A DNA stretch of 38,011 nucleotides, taken from positions 50,565 through 88,575 of the forward strand of contig NW_019091673.1 of NCBI RefSeq assembly GCF_001949145.1. Reading direction: 5' to 3'. How positions within the stretch are numbered: position 1 is the first letter of the stretch; every line of letters begins with the position of its first letter. The notes below the pieces were generated by a model that was given only the letters and a program-made list of their open reading frames with translations, did not search any database and had not been told where the DNA came from. Positions 10,501-20,506 of the stretch are shown here, piece by piece. Origin of the DNA: Acanthaster planci (lineage: Eukaryota > Echinodermata > Asteroidea > Valvatida > Acanthasteridae). The translations under genes and the position numbers were made by a program.

Positions 10501-11989
10501 TGATGATGCTGGGCCAGCATGACTATCAGTTTTTCCGTTTTCAAAATGCTTCAAAAATTCATCATTTCATTTAACGGTCGTTTATAGCCACACGAAGTAA
10601 TCTTCAGGCACTATTCTAAGTTGATNNNNNNNNNNNNNNNNNNNNNNNNNNNNNNNNNNNNNNNNNNNNNNNNNNNNNNNNNNNNNNNNNNNNNNNNNNN
10701 NNNNNNNNNNNNNNNNNNNNNNNNNNNNNNNNNNNNNNNNNNNNNNNNNNNNNNNNNNNNNNNNNNNNNNNNNNNNNNNNNNNNNNNNNNNNNNNNNNNN
10801 NNNNNNNNNNNNNNNNNNNNNNNNNNNNNNNNNNNNNNNNNNNNNNNNNNNNNNNNNNNNNNNNNNNNNNNNNNNNNNGGTAATGCCTAGCAGCCTGGTC
10901 TTTTGTTCGGAGTACGGTCTTTTGTTACAGGGCCCTGTTTCCTTTGTCTGAGTTTGGAGACCCCGGCCACGCATATAAACCATACGTCTCCGATCCCGGA
11001 GTCCTCGGCAGGAAGTGGTTAAACACCAGCCTTGTTTTATCCATGAAGCATTCTGTAGCCTCAGACTTCCTGTTCAACTCACATCAGGCTATTTCGGCCC
11101 AAAAGATCCTTCACTTGAAATTTTTCTGACTGTATGAAAGAAAATGCACCTTCAGTATTTTGCATGTGAAGTACATATTGCACAGTGGGTGTTTAAGGGG
11201 TGGGCATTGCCCCCTTTTCAAAAAAAGTTGGGGGGGGGACAAAACACAGGAGGAAAGGGGATGAAAACCACCAACTTGCAGGAAAATACCTGAGAATTGA
11301 CCCCCCTTCTGTTGTGGATGGTTTGTAAGTTTGCTCTTGCAGAGTTCTTTGCCCCCTTTCCCTACATAGAGCTTCGCCATCTTCCTGGTCGTGCCAACAT
11401 GCAAAACAGTAGATTGTAATGCAAAAACCTGTGTGTTGTGTTTGTTACAGTGTCATTCCATGTTCTCCCTGCTTGGCCTCAACCACACCTATGTGACAAC
11501 TCTTGGACGACTGGTTGGTGTGGTTTCTCTCAAAGAGGTATGCTTTCCTTCATTATGTATTCATTTTGTTGTTATGTGCACAGCGTTTGCCAAAAGTGCC
11601 AAGGCATTACTACCAAGAGCAGCGGACTTAGGTCAGCTGCAGTCTTTGTTTTTTTCCCAGCAGAAGTAATCCCCAGAAGATAAGTGAAAGCAATGGCATG
11701 TTGCCTACAACCCTGTACCTCTTAGTACACACCGTGCATCCGTTTGCTGGTCTCAAAGTCCTTGTTACCTGACTAGCTGGATTTGGAAGGCATGTTATCC
11801 TTGTCCTCTTTACTCTGTGTGAGGGCCTTTTTATCCTCTTCCGTCACTATTAACACCCCCGTTTTTGCTGTTTGACAGATAAGGCGAGCTATTGAAAGGT
11901 CCGCGGAGAGCAACAACCGTGGCTCCTTCAGGAGAAGTCAGACGGAGGAACCACAGAACATCATCCAGGCAGAAAGGTCTTCAAGCTGA
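1421..11989 (+). CDS. CLCN2-like: CLC-family chloride channel (ClC-1/ClC-2/ClC-K class), 3' part: five exons
   Basis: This is the gene-level span. The exons are 1421-1516, 3325-3360, 5132-5236, 11451-11537 and 11879-11989. Every junction is in phase 0, giving 144 residues plus a stop. What is present is the C-terminal cytosolic part of a dimeric, plasma-membrane CLC chloride channel: a Ser/Lys-rich linker, the short pre-CBS2 acidic segment ([14 protein letters not shown]) and CBS domain 2 ([16 protein letters not shown], then [12 protein letters not shown] and LVGVVSLKE). These resemble vertebrate ClC-1 and ClC-2 strongly, including the PFQLVE..SLHK and SLLGL..(A/T)YVT..GRL.G motifs. CBS domains bind adenine nucleotides and tune gating. 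The membrane domain and CBS1 must lie left of the window. The tail after CBS2 is only about 30 residues, shorter than in human ClC-1. The sequence cannot settle whether it is orthologous to ClC-2 alone or pre-duplicate to ClC-1/2/K. Confidence 0.9.
1517..3324 (+). other. CLC intron
   Basis: This is the intron between two channel exons (GTAAGT donor, TTTTTACAG acceptor). I see no gene in it. Near 2577-2660 the motif GTACCCCACAAGG occurs twice and once as a partial inverted copy. Confidence 0.6.
3325..3360 (+). CDS. CLCN2-like: CLC channel 36-nt micro-exon before CBS2
   Basis: This 12-codon exon ([12 protein letters not shown]) lies between a GATTTTTACAG acceptor and a GAG|GTATGT donor, phase 0 on both sides. 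Its end MSVEE followed by QEEWE from the next exon matches the pre-CBS2 motif (MSPEE.E.WE) of vertebrate ClC-1/ClC-2. That match is the main reason to accept such a small exon. Confidence 0.8.
3361..5131 (+). other. CLC intron
   Basis: This intron lies between the micro-exon and the first CBS2 exon. Short open frames here (for example 3979-4233) show no recognisable domain and no splice-site support. Confidence 0.6.
5132..5236 (+). CDS. CLCN2-like: CLC channel exon: start of CBS domain 2
   Basis: Thirty-five codons run from CAA GAA GAA TGG to CAC AAG. The product begins [18 protein letters not shown] and continues [16 protein letters not shown]. The second half is the first beta-strand and helix of CBS2 and is nearly identical in type to vertebrate ClC-2 (ID.(S/A)PFQLVE.T(S/T)LHK). 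The acceptor is CATTCACACAG and the donor AAG|GTAAAT, both phase 0. The antisense open frames over this region are shadows. Confidence 0.93.
5466..5929. repeat. Large imperfect inverted repeat (foldback element)
   Basis: The left arm, about 5466-5675, is the approximate reverse complement of the right arm, about 5710-5929, with a loop of about 34 bp. Shared blocks include ATCTGTTCAAATAA, CAGAGCTCAACT, CAAGCTAAAAAGGGCTTTTT, TTCATGCCAAGATGCGAATT and CATTCTGAGAAAACA. The arms carry several substitutions and small indels, so the copy is not recent. No ORF lies within it and no clear target-site duplication was seen. It sits about 230 bp after a CLC exon, in an intron. A foldback or MITE-like transposon is the likely nature. 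Confidence 0.85.
6078..6641 (+). mobile_element. TTAA-flanked MITE, copy 1 (564 bp)
   Basis: The element is bounded by TTAA on both sides (6074-6077 and 6642-6645). Its ends form a terminal inverted repeat: it starts CCACTTCCTGCCGGGG and ends CCTCGGCATGAAGTGG. The interior has GTCTCCGAACTCGGACAAAGG, GATTACCACCGGGGACAAAAG and AGGCCTGGCTGAAAT, which recur in the other three copies. There is no transposase ORF. The TTAA target duplication is typical of piggyBac-type elements, so mobilisation by such a transposase is inferred, not shown. Confidence 0.85.
6699..7095 (-). pseudogene. Tyrosine recombinase fragment of the DIRS-like element
   Basis: Reading down from about 6982 in one frame, the product is [20 protein letters not shown], a spacer, then [31 protein letters not shown] and a stop at 6699-6701. 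This contains the recombinase active-site set HxxR, Trp and the nucleophilic Tyr. A different frame just upstream (about 7092-6985) reads [12 protein letters not shown] and [14 protein letters not shown], which looks like the start of the core-binding domain. The roughly 150-200 residues expected between them, including the first catalytic Arg, are missing. It is therefore an internally deleted pseudogene. Confidence 0.75.
7096..7426. other. Spacer between RNase H and recombinase remnants
   Basis: No recognisable coding sequence is seen. On the - strand, TGATTTTCAG ends just before the recombinase start, which could be a 3' splice site or chance. It may be decayed element sequence or an insertion. 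Confidence 0.4.
7427..9144 (-). pseudogene. Reverse transcriptase-RNase H of the DIRS-like element, frameshifted
   Basis: The pieces, in - strand order, are as follows. First is a finger/palm start with [26 protein letters not shown] and [13 protein letters not shown] (9144-8941). A stretch open only in shifted frames follows (about 8940-8760), reading [20 protein letters not shown] and [19 protein letters not shown]. Next is the catalytic [12 protein letters not shown] and thumb (8758 onward), then RNase H with [26 protein letters not shown] near 7930, [29 protein letters not shown], and the C-terminal IALRYDFR near 7430. These motifs and their order fit DIRS1-type RT/RNase H. At least four frame breaks or stops interrupt it, so no intact polymerase is encoded. 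Confidence 0.85.
9138..10067 (-). pseudogene. Gag-like ORF of the DIRS-like element, frameshifted
   Basis: The likely start is the ATG at 10067, giving the acidic [19 protein letters not shown] frameshift near 10010 is followed by [19 protein letters not shown] and [19 protein letters not shown] second frameshift near 9795 joins [18 protein letters not shown] and [18 protein letters not shown], a basic stretch ([15 protein letters not shown]), and then [20 protein letters not shown] and HPEFVTKAI. The YGYIIPF..PP...NN..S...F(V).EAI pattern is the region just before RT in DIRS-like elements. Acidic, coiled-coil-prone and Arg-rich segments suit an RNA-binding Gag analogue. Alternative upstream Met codons up to 10180 look less convincing. 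Confidence 0.7.
10472..11018 (-). mobile_element. TTAA-flanked MITE, copy 2 (inverted, with assembly gap)
   Basis: This copy is flanked by TTAA at 10468-10471 and 11019-11022. Read on the - strand it matches copy 1 closely (CCACTTCCTGCCGAGGACTC, then ACAGGGCCCTGTAACAAAAG, ending near GGCCCAGCATCATCAACATTG on the same strand). About 294 known bases flank 253 Ns. The total of 547 bp is near the 564 bp of copy 1, so the gap size looks about right. Confidence 0.85.
10626..10878. other. Assembly gap (253 Ns)
   Basis: This is a run of N. It lies wholly inside MITE copy 2, which suggests the repeat broke the assembly. The open frames reported through it are artefacts. Confidence 0.98.
11023..11450 (+). 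other. Rest of the large CLC intron
   Basis: No gene is seen. There is a C/G-homopolymer-rich patch around 11200-11260 (GCCCCCTTTT, then GTTGGGGGGGGG). It ends in a good acceptor, GTGTTTGTTACAG. Confidence 0.6.
11451..11537 (+). CDS. CLCN2-like: CLC channel exon: core of CBS domain 2
   Basis: Twenty-nine codons start [19 protein letters not shown] and end [10 protein letters not shown]. The FSLLGL...YVT..GRLVG(V/I)V(S/T)LKE block is the conserved CBS2 core of ClC-1/ClC-2. The acceptor is TTTGTTACAG and the donor GAG|GTATGC, phase 0. It follows a 6.2-kb intron filled with transposons, yet joins exactly in frame to SLHK of the previous exon. Confidence 0.95.
11538..11878 (+). other. Last CLC intron
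   Basis: This 341-bp intron has GTATGC at the start and GCTGTTTGACAG at the end. I see nothing else in it. Confidence 0.85.
11879..11989 (+). CDS. CLCN2-like: CLC channel terminal exon
   Basis: Thirty-six codons plus TGA begin [19 protein letters not shown] and end AERSSS. The first residues complete the last helix of CBS2 (LKE + (I/L)R.AIE, as in ClC-2). The remaining tail is short, polar and Ser/Arg-rich, with no known motif. Alternative 3' splicing to a longer tail cannot be excluded, but no downstream exon was recognised. Confidence 0.9.
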   Translation: MRRAIERSAESNNRGSFRRSQTEEPQNIIQAERSSS

Positions 11990-13032
11990 CTTCTTAACAG
12001 CCAAGAGAGTATCTGAATAACCTGGTCCTGACTTGCCCCTCTCACCTAATACACCCCAACCCCAAGCCCTCCCATGCATGATATTCCTCTAAATATCCAA
12101 ACATCTTCCATATCCATGGATATACAGGTGTTTAGTTAGAATGTAGTAGTGATGAAATGTTGCCAAACTTTGTAGCTCTTGAGAGTATTTTGAGTTTGTA
12201 TTGAATAGTTCAAATATCGCCTAGGTTCATTGGGTAGTCATATATACCTGATTGTTTATTGAGCTACTATAAGGATACTTTGAAATATAAGTATTTTGAA
12301 AATATCTCCAAACAGTCCATCTGCTATTTGTACATTGCAATGAAAGTTATTGATGCTGTAGGATATGTGTTTCCATATGTTACTACAATTTATGTTCAAG
12401 CTACTTTGCATGTATAAACTTTATGGAAAAATACCAGAGGTTCATTTGGCCTTAAGCACTGAGTGTAACTCAACAAAGATACTTGGGCACATCAGTAGTA
12501 AGTTGATAAAATTTGAATTTAATCTTCCATAAATATCAAATGACGGCCCAGATGCTTTCTTGGCTGATACCGAATGTGTGTAATGAAGTACTTGCCAGCG
12601 AGGGATAAAATAACGATTTTACTTTTAATATTTTCTGTAAATTCTACAAGACATTTTGAAGGATAATGGTAGAGTTGTTGAATGCTTCTTGTGGCCCTTT
12701 TCACCCATGTTAACAAAATAGGACAGCCCAAGAATGATGTTAATAACCATAACAGCACATGACATGATCAGAATAGGCAGAATCTCTGGTTCTTTGTAAA
12801 CTTCCACATGAGGATGGAATTCTGCTTATCGTGGAAATTCACAAGTCAACCAAGCTTCATTCCAGTTGACTGGTTTTTGCTTTACTCTCCATTTGGAAGC
12901 TGTAAACTTTGGTTTCACTGCTTGACAATATGTTAGGCAGACACTTTCTTAGGCAGTCCAAAATGTGATTGGTGTGTCTGTTAATGCCATGTGAAAAGGG
13001 TCAATACCAGATAACCCACCGGTGTTGATTAA
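11990..13032 (+). other. Probable 3' UTR / intergenic
   Basis: This sequence lies downstream of the channel stop. It is AT-rich with no recognised coding sequence; short - strand open frames near 12519-12807 lack domain or splice support. Confidence 0.5.
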
Positions 13033-13580
13033 CCATATCCTTCCAGGAGCCCGTTTTCGGGTACCTTGGATTTGTATGCATAGCCGGGGTACCCGAAATC
13101 GGACAAAAGAGCTTCTGCCTTGTCACAAAAGATCATACTCGGGAACAAAAGACAGAGCTGCTGGGAATTGCCATCATTTTTTCAGTTGTCAATAGCTGAG
13201 GAAATCCGTCTTGTTTTGAAAGAATTATACCACTGTTTGTGGCATTCAGCGTAAGCGGATTACCACCGGGGACAAAAGCGCTCCAGAGATGAGAGCAATA
13301 CAGTACCACTGCACGCTAATCTGGCCCGTACTGAAAAGACACCAGAAACACACTGTGCCAGTTTTGGGAACAAAAGAAACTTATGTTACACCCCACAATG
13401 TGGGCGCTTTTTACAAGGTGGCAGGCCTGTTTGAAATACTCTGACATCAATAGATGTTGTCTGTCTGATTAAAGTAGACACCAGACAAACACTCCATGGG
13501 GTATGGGGGTTCAGGAAAAAAAAAATTGAAGATTTTTGAAAAACTGCCCGTATGTAGGCACTGCACCCAGCAGGAAATGG
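13033..13580 (+). mobile_element. TTAA-flanked MITE, copy 3 (548 bp, diverged)
   Basis: The copy has TTAA at 13029-13032 and 13581-13584. It starts CCATATCCTTCCAGGAGCCC and ends CACCCAGCAGGAAATGG. It shares GGATTACCACCGGGGACAAAAG, GCATAGCCGGGGTACCCGAA and GCAGGCCTGTTTGAAATAC with the other copies. It is more diverged than copies 1 and 2, so the family has been active over some time or has subfamilies. Confidence 0.82.
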
Positions 13581-13584
13581 TTAA

Positions 13585-16500
13585 GTGGCTATTCAGTAGG
13601 ATGATCATTTTGTTTTTGGTGTTGTTGTGTACATGACATTAGGTAGAAATGATTGTTACTATCAAATAATTCATATGGTTTTGGTAGTCGCAGCTACATT
13701 ATGCAATGGTCAGTGTGGTAATGATGTGTCATTTAGTGCAGTCAGACTTGCACACAGTGCAGCCTGTACAAACTTCATCACTGCTGTGATGCGAGTCCCT
13801 AGTGGTGTGTGTTGTGTGGTCATTAGTAAAGGCTGGTTCATACTTGGCATGAAAGTGAACACAAATGCACATTTGTTAGCACTGTGAATTCACAAAAGTT
13901 GAACACAATCAACCTGAGCTGAAGTTGGCTGCAAATCTTTGGTGACATTAAATTGGCTTTGCTTTCACATTTGCCTGTAGTATGAACCAGCCTAAGTCAG
14001 TTTAAACAGCTTTTGATTCATAAGATGTGCAGAAACCCATGCTTGTTTGTATCATTGTAATGTACAGTTACCAACTGTAAGTATGTGATTATGAATAAAG
14101 TGTGATGGACTACCTTGATTGTGCTATTGTAACAAAGCTGTACAAATTGTAAAAAAGGGAAATATTTTTGATAAGATAGACCATCAGTCAAGAACACAAA
14201 TCTTGAAGGTACAGGTAGATTAAACATTTCATGATCTAGTGGATGTACAGAATTGTAAACCAGAGGTGGACAGTATCATGGAACTTCATGGAACTTTAAA
14301 TACAATGATATGAAACCAGGTGGGTGTTTGGGAAATAGGATGAAGTAATGATGTTGTCGGACAGGATTTAAATAAATGATGTTTGTCTTTCCTGACATTG
14401 TGTTAGCATTCAGATATCTGAACCAGGTAGTAAGAACTCCTGGGATTGAGGTTGCCTGGGTTAGCTGGTTGTGTATCCTGTTGGTTAGCGTTGGCTCTGT
14501 GCTTGGTATACAGACTTGTCATCTCACCCCACTTTTCCTCTTTTTTTGCCCAAGAGTCTAAATATACCAACATCATACATGAACCTTTAGATATGGACCC
14601 AGGGTTAGATGAGGTTTTAGTTCCTGCCCTCCTTTTTCATGAAATTAACTCTGGAACTTAGTTTGGACAGTTCCGACTTGCTTTTGTAGTGAAGGGCCGA
14701 TACCAAGTAAAGCACACTGTTGTCACATAAAAAAAGGAAGTTTTTTACCAGTAAATTCACCTGTATCGTTAAAGAACTCTATCAATATATGTGTTAAAAC
14801 CAAAGCGGAAACAACTATGTGGTAAAACTTTAAAAAAGTGTCTCCTATGCGTCCATTATAAAAAGCGTACTTCGTAGCTGAAGCAGCTTGCCTATATGCG
14901 GCTCATTTAAATGTACGTCCAAGAAGTCTTGTCCAATAAACATTCCAAATTTATTTTATAACAGAGCTGGATATCTGTGGATAAAAGTGAAGTTACACTG
15001 AATATATTGTGTGATTATTGTTTCCTTTTATTCTTGAGCCATTAACTTAGTATCTGAGGCTGCATGTGTTGTAGAAGTGTGTGGTTGACAGTGAACCATG
15101 GAGTCCAATTGATACGTAAAATGTATCCTGGATGAATTGTATTGTGTATTTGTCCAAATTTGGTACAGAGAAAATGGTTCACTAAATGCCAGAAATGTGG
15201 TTATAACCAATTGTGATATTGTAGTGGTGATGTTTATTAATAAACAAAGAACATGAGACAGTATCAGTTGCAAAGTGTTTGTTTTCTTACAGTGAAACAT
15301 CAAGACTGTTGTATGACCTCATATAACATAAGCAATACCAATGAACAGCTTCCTGTGTTGATAATGAAGCAACCTTGCTACGTGTTGGTAAAGGTGGTAG
15401 ATACTTTGGCAGAGTAATAGGTAGACCATCTAACTACGTACTTGAATATTGCCCATAATGTTTATGTACCATTTTCCACTTGTGCCAAGGGATTTTTGTA
15501 TTGAACTCCACTGCAAATCTTGATTTGTCGAGTACCGGGAGGAATCACAGCAAATCTGGTGAAGCATTGGTAAGTTAATGAGCACGGTACATGGGAAATT
15601 TCACAATGGGGTTTGTGCTGAAAGTAGTTCACTTGAAGGGGGTGCGGTGATTAAATAACAGACATTAAAAACCAAACAGCTGATGCCACAATTGTTTTGT
15701 TGGCCAGGTGCACATATGTGAAGCATTTATTTCACAAATTAAAAAAAAACTGCCATGTAATGTTATAAAATAGGGCAGTGGACCAGAGAATTCACTAAAG
15801 CTTGGAGGACATGACTCATTTTTATATCACTCCCACATACTAAGGATTTATAAACAATGCAGTTGAATCCAGTATTCATCGCAAAAAGCCAAAAATATGC
15901 AGCATATACATATGACCCACTTACTGGAACACTGTGCAACAGGTCACAAAGTATTACTAAGGTAATATCCAATGTAAAGAATGTTCACACTTGGCACATG
16001 CACACCAAAAGATCAAAAAAAGGAAAGAACTTTTGCAAACAGATCAGATAACAGATATGAAAGGGGAAAAGACAGCTTCCGCCACCTTAAATGCCTGGGG
16101 CTATCATAGAATAAACACAGACTATTTTTACTTGACTAATAAAAAGCCATCCCAAACTTGGCCTTTTCAATCACGTTAGGAAAACTGGCAGACTGAGACC
16201 TATGTAAGGTGTTGTTTATTTTAAAAAATGGTTAAATATGACAGACTAAGCTAAAACGGAAAAGAAAGAAAATATGCCAAGACTAGCAAAACTCCTTGAG
16301 TCTACGGGTACATACACTTCAACAAACAACTTCAGTCAAGATGGAACATGATAGTCAAGATGGAACATAGTTTTAGTAATTACTTCCTTGTAATACTTCA
16401 GGAGTTTAAATATTATACAAAGCATAATCAATCTTTAACATTTAACTCCCTTTTTCGTTTTTCTTTATCCAAATTTTTTCGGTACAAACCTTTAGAAACA

Positions 16501-16784
16501 TGTAGAAAAAATAAGATCCACATATTTACATCCGTCTATATACAAACCACCTCATGCTTCTCCACTTATTATCAACAACATATTTATCTTGCACTAAGAA
16601 AGAACACATTAGAAGGTTCTCTTCTTGGTATAAGATAACTTCTCAACCATATCTTTCAATCTGATACTGCCCTTCAATGAAAACAGGCAAAAGATGACAT
16701 AACTACAAACTTTTGAAGTTTGTAACCACAAGGTCAAAACTTATTTGATGTTCATGGCAATCACATCAATGGTAGGACCATTAA
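13585..16784. other. Intergenic region between convergent genes
   Basis: Open frames in this stretch (for example 13627-13887 and 15028-15303 on the - strand) are short, lack recognisable motifs and lack support. I see no gene. Confidence 0.5.
14094..14099 (+). promoter_or_regulatory. Candidate polyadenylation signal for the CLC gene
   Basis: AATAAA is followed by a GT-rich stretch (GTGTGATGG, then GATTGTGCTATTGT). It is the first canonical hexamer I noticed after the stop, about 2.1 kb away, so the 3' UTR would include MITE copy 3. Other AATAAA matches occur near 14368, 14936 and 15238. Confidence 0.3.
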
Positions 16785-17338
16785 CCACTTGCTGCTGGGG
16801 TTTCCTGAACCGGACGCCTTGGGTTTATATGCATAGCCAGGCTGCCCAAAATCAGACAAAAGAACTGGGCCTTGTAACTCGGAACAAAAGACCAAGCTGC
16901 TGGGAATTGCCAACATATTTTCAGTTGTCAATAGCAGAGGAAATGATTATACCTCTGCTTGTGGCATTCAGGGCGAGTGGATTACCACTGGCATGACCGG
17001 GGACAAAAGTGCCCCAGCGCTCCAGGGATGAGCGATACAATACTGCTGCACGCTAATCTGGTCCGCATTTAAAAAGACGCCAGCAGAGCACTGGGCCAGC
17101 TTCAGGAACAAAAGAATATTACGTAACACCACACAAACAGGGCTCTTTTTACAAGGCGGCGGGCCTGGCTGAAATACTTGGGTGTCAATAGATGTTGCCT
17201 GTCAGATTAGATTAGCCACCAGACAGTCATTCGTGTTGGTGTAAAACATCCAGTAATTGGAGTTATGAATTTTTGAAGAATTTTGAAAAACCCCTGGGTA
17301 TACGTCATGCAACTTCAATTAAACCTGGCAGCACATGG
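16785..17338 (+). mobile_element. TTAA-flanked MITE, copy 4 (554 bp)
   Basis: The copy has TTAA at 16781-16784 and 17339-17342. It starts CCACTTGCTGCTGGGGTTTC and ends CCTGGCAGCACATGG. Shared internal blocks include GCATAGCCAGGCTGCCCAAA, ACCGGGGACAAAAG and GGGCCTGGCTGAAATACT. It is closer to copy 3 than to copies 1 and 2 (both have the TTTTCAGTTGTCAATAGC block and the ATAGATGTTG block near the 3' part). Confidence 0.85.
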
Positions 17339-17342
17339 TTAA

Positions 17343-20300
17343 CAAACCCTGATTGCTACATGTATCTACTGCTCAAAAGAAACTGACAAGAATTGAAACA
17401 TAAATCAGAAAAACCATCATTCCCCATACCATTTAAATGACACATTTACGCACTAAACTAAGCCGCTGTTTTGTTGAGGCAACAAACCAACACATTAATT
17501 AGTGTTAAACTGACCGTTAAAAAAATAAATCTTATGCGGTATGGCTGTGAAAAGAACAGGTTGCATCGATTTTATAAAAAAATGGGCTTTGTTAATTGAC
17601 AATCTTCAAGAGACAAAATCAGCCTCCTGAATACAAGCACAGCCTGCTATTGTTGAGTCACCTCGTTCTTCTCAGAACCAACAACTCCCAAACAAGGAAA
17701 AGAGACACAATGTGATGACTTTGATTCTTCATAAAACTCTTCAAGGCTGAAATGTTTTACAATTAAGACTATTTCACTTGTTTTTCAAAGTGGAGGAAAT
17801 GATGTTGAGGTTGACCTGGGTCAAACAATGACTCAACATTACTTCCAAAGTTTTAGTCAAGTCCATCACAAGTCAATGTAATCGGAAATCTCATCATAAA
17901 GAATGGCAAAGAAAGACAGACATGCCTTTGTCACTGTTTGTCATGAATACTGGTAGCCTGGGAATTGACACTGATCTGTGATGCACTGGTGAAAAATAAC
18001 ACACAGTATTTTTGACAAAAAAACTAAAAATGCTACAAGTTTATCTTAAAGACCTTACAAAACAACCAATGTTTTTTCTTATTTTTAGTTTAACATTAAA
18101 GTACATTTATTCAAAGCACACATTACATGCATATGAAGACACACCTGTACATCTACATGTAGATAATAATGCCCATACTTGGTCACCATTCAAGTTTCGG
18201 GCAAGTTGAAAATGTGCGTACGTTGTAAAGAAGGTGTTTGAAATCTTTATTAAAACAGTTCTTACCAATGACAGCACTAGTTCACAGCATAAGACAAGTG
18301 TTTCAAACACTGATACATTACAGTTTAACAGCTTTTGAAGTTTTTTTCTTAAAGTTTTCATCTTTTGTCTCACAAACCTTAGAGGCAGAGTTGCCATCAA
18401 GCATTTTTTGAGTAGCAAATCAACTGTCTGTGTCTCTCTGCATTTGCAATGAACAGCCCTTATTTGGTGGGGAAAGAAGTACCCAAGACGTGCTTGACAA
18501 CAACAGTGCCAAGAGGTGTTGACCATGTTTTTTTTTAACATTCACACGATAGGCTGGAATCCTGCAGGGCATGCAGTTGGGGCAAGAAGTTGACATACAC
18601 CTGGTAGAACAAGAACAGTTTTCCTCAAATGTCACAACTTCACTCATTCCTACCAACTTTTCTTTTCATGAGGACAGACAAGATGGGTCTCTACTTAATG
18701 TAAATGGTGTACTCCTCAAATAAAAACACCCAGAGACATGTACCAGTATATGATTCAAATTTTCATTTACTGACAAATCAAAACTTTACATACTCCAACC
18801 CTAATATGTAGTGCCACTTTCTGTATTTTTGGTCACATCTCAAGGTCGCAGTGGACCACTTTCTGAAAGTTTTTGAATGACAATAAGGGGGTAAATGCAA
18901 ATTTTCACATTTTAGAAATATTAATATTTTGAACCAAAATAAATCTCTCTGAGTATTTCCAATTGAAGTACACACTATGGACATTAAGTTGAGATACAAT
19001 TTGCTTGACCTCATGAAGAAAAAATTGAAAAAACTATTGAGGAAATCTGTTTTTCTGCCAATTGTATGTAAACTTTTTGCCCCAACTGTATATGTAGTAA
19101 TACTGCTAAATTCATTGCTATCCGGTTGGTAAGTGACTTCGTCATACACACGGATATGCCACTGATTGCAAGCTTCCACAACACAAAACACTTTAAGTTG
19201 TACATTAATTCCAAATCCATGGTTCTATGTAACTCTATGTGCAATGGGGGTTGTTTAAACTGCTGTGACGTCACAATTACAGTATGAACCAGATACACGC
19301 CAAAAAGTGTACCTATACGCTCAGGGATTACGCTCCTGTACATTTATTTACAAGTTTTCCATCAAGGCCCAATTGAGGAACCCAATTTCAAAGAGCTACA
19401 TGTCTAGCTTTTTTGGCTGAGCCATTTAATGTAAGCTACAGTTCTATGATGTCTACTCAAGCTTTGCATGCATCTCTTACATGTAGTACCTCCTACACAC
19501 AAACCTTGGACAAACAAGTGAACTTACACAGCACATTTGGATGTCACTGTCCAACAAAATTTGGTATGATTATCAAAGACATCCACACTTGGTACAAAAT
19601 ATTTAATTAAAGCAACATGTTTGTTTTAATGTCACATATAAATATACTTGGCTTTGTGATTGGCATTATGGGATCATACATCTTTCAATGATGTAAACAG
19701 GAAGGTTACTTATACATTGTATGTATATGTACATCTTTAGTAGACTTAATTCAAGTCTGACAGTATACATTCAATGGCTATCATACCAGATCCATGTGTA
19801 ATGTCATGCAAATAGCACTCAGGTGCCAGCATTTCTGTAAACATCCTTAGACACATTACTAGATCTATGCATACAGTCATGTAAGTCTATTATCACACCA
19901 AGCTCAGTGTAGTTTATCAAGATATTTACAATGATCTTAAAGTCTCTATGGAGTCACATTTCTAGAGAATCAGACATTGAAATCAACCCACAAGTCTTTG
20001 TTGAACCATTACTTATATCTTTACCTTTGCTATTACCTCCTGACGGGTCAAATATCATCTGTCTATGCGTTATCAGTTGACACAGCACACTGAAGCTGCT
20101 TTTTACAAATTCCTGAGGCTCAGTTCCTTATACAGACTCCACTGTACCCATAAAAGTTGGATTAAATAAATCTCAAAAGTGACTAAAAGAGAGTCGGCTT
20201 TCAACTTCTACTTGGTAGTGCAAAAACTGATGTCATTTCAGATGTTTTGCTTTTAACCTTGCATGTTATCACATAAAGCTTTAATGTCAATTCATTTTGC

Positions 20301-20506
20301 ACGATAAAACCTCAGTTCTCCATGACACTCTTTGTTTCCATTCCACTGACCCATCAACTGTACCCATATTTGTCATCTGCTCTGTTAGTTTTAGTGAATA
20401 CCTTCATATCTTCATGTCAGTTCCCAGTATGGTGTCAAGTTTGGCTTGTCACTGGGGTGAGCACTGGCCTTTGGGGTTGTTTGCTTCAGACACCATCCTC
20501 ATCCCA
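17343..20506 (-). other. Intergenic / probable 3' UTR of the p63/p73-like gene
   Basis: No coding region is recognised. The largest open frame, 18107-18541 on the - strand, is Cys-containing but matches no family I know and has no start or splice context. Part of this stretch is likely 3' UTR. Confidence 0.45.
19343..19348 (-). promoter_or_regulatory. Candidate polyadenylation signal for the p63/p73-like gene
   Basis: AATAAA on the - strand lies about 1.16 kb after the stop codon. A nearer variant, ATTAAA, lies at 20280-20285, about 220 nt after the stop. Neither can be chosen from sequence alone. Confidence 0.25.

Noticed and set aside
10582-10983. Open frames running through the N block
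   Set aside because: They are artefacts of translating Ns. The flanking sequence is a non-coding MITE.
13627-15303. Several 60-90-codon open frames between the genes
   Set aside because: They are of a length expected by chance, without motifs, and overlap on both strands.
18107-18656. Two overlapping - strand open frames with several Cys
   Set aside because: No Cys spacing matches a zinc-binding family I know. Position after the p63/p73-like stop suggests 3' UTR or intergenic DNA.
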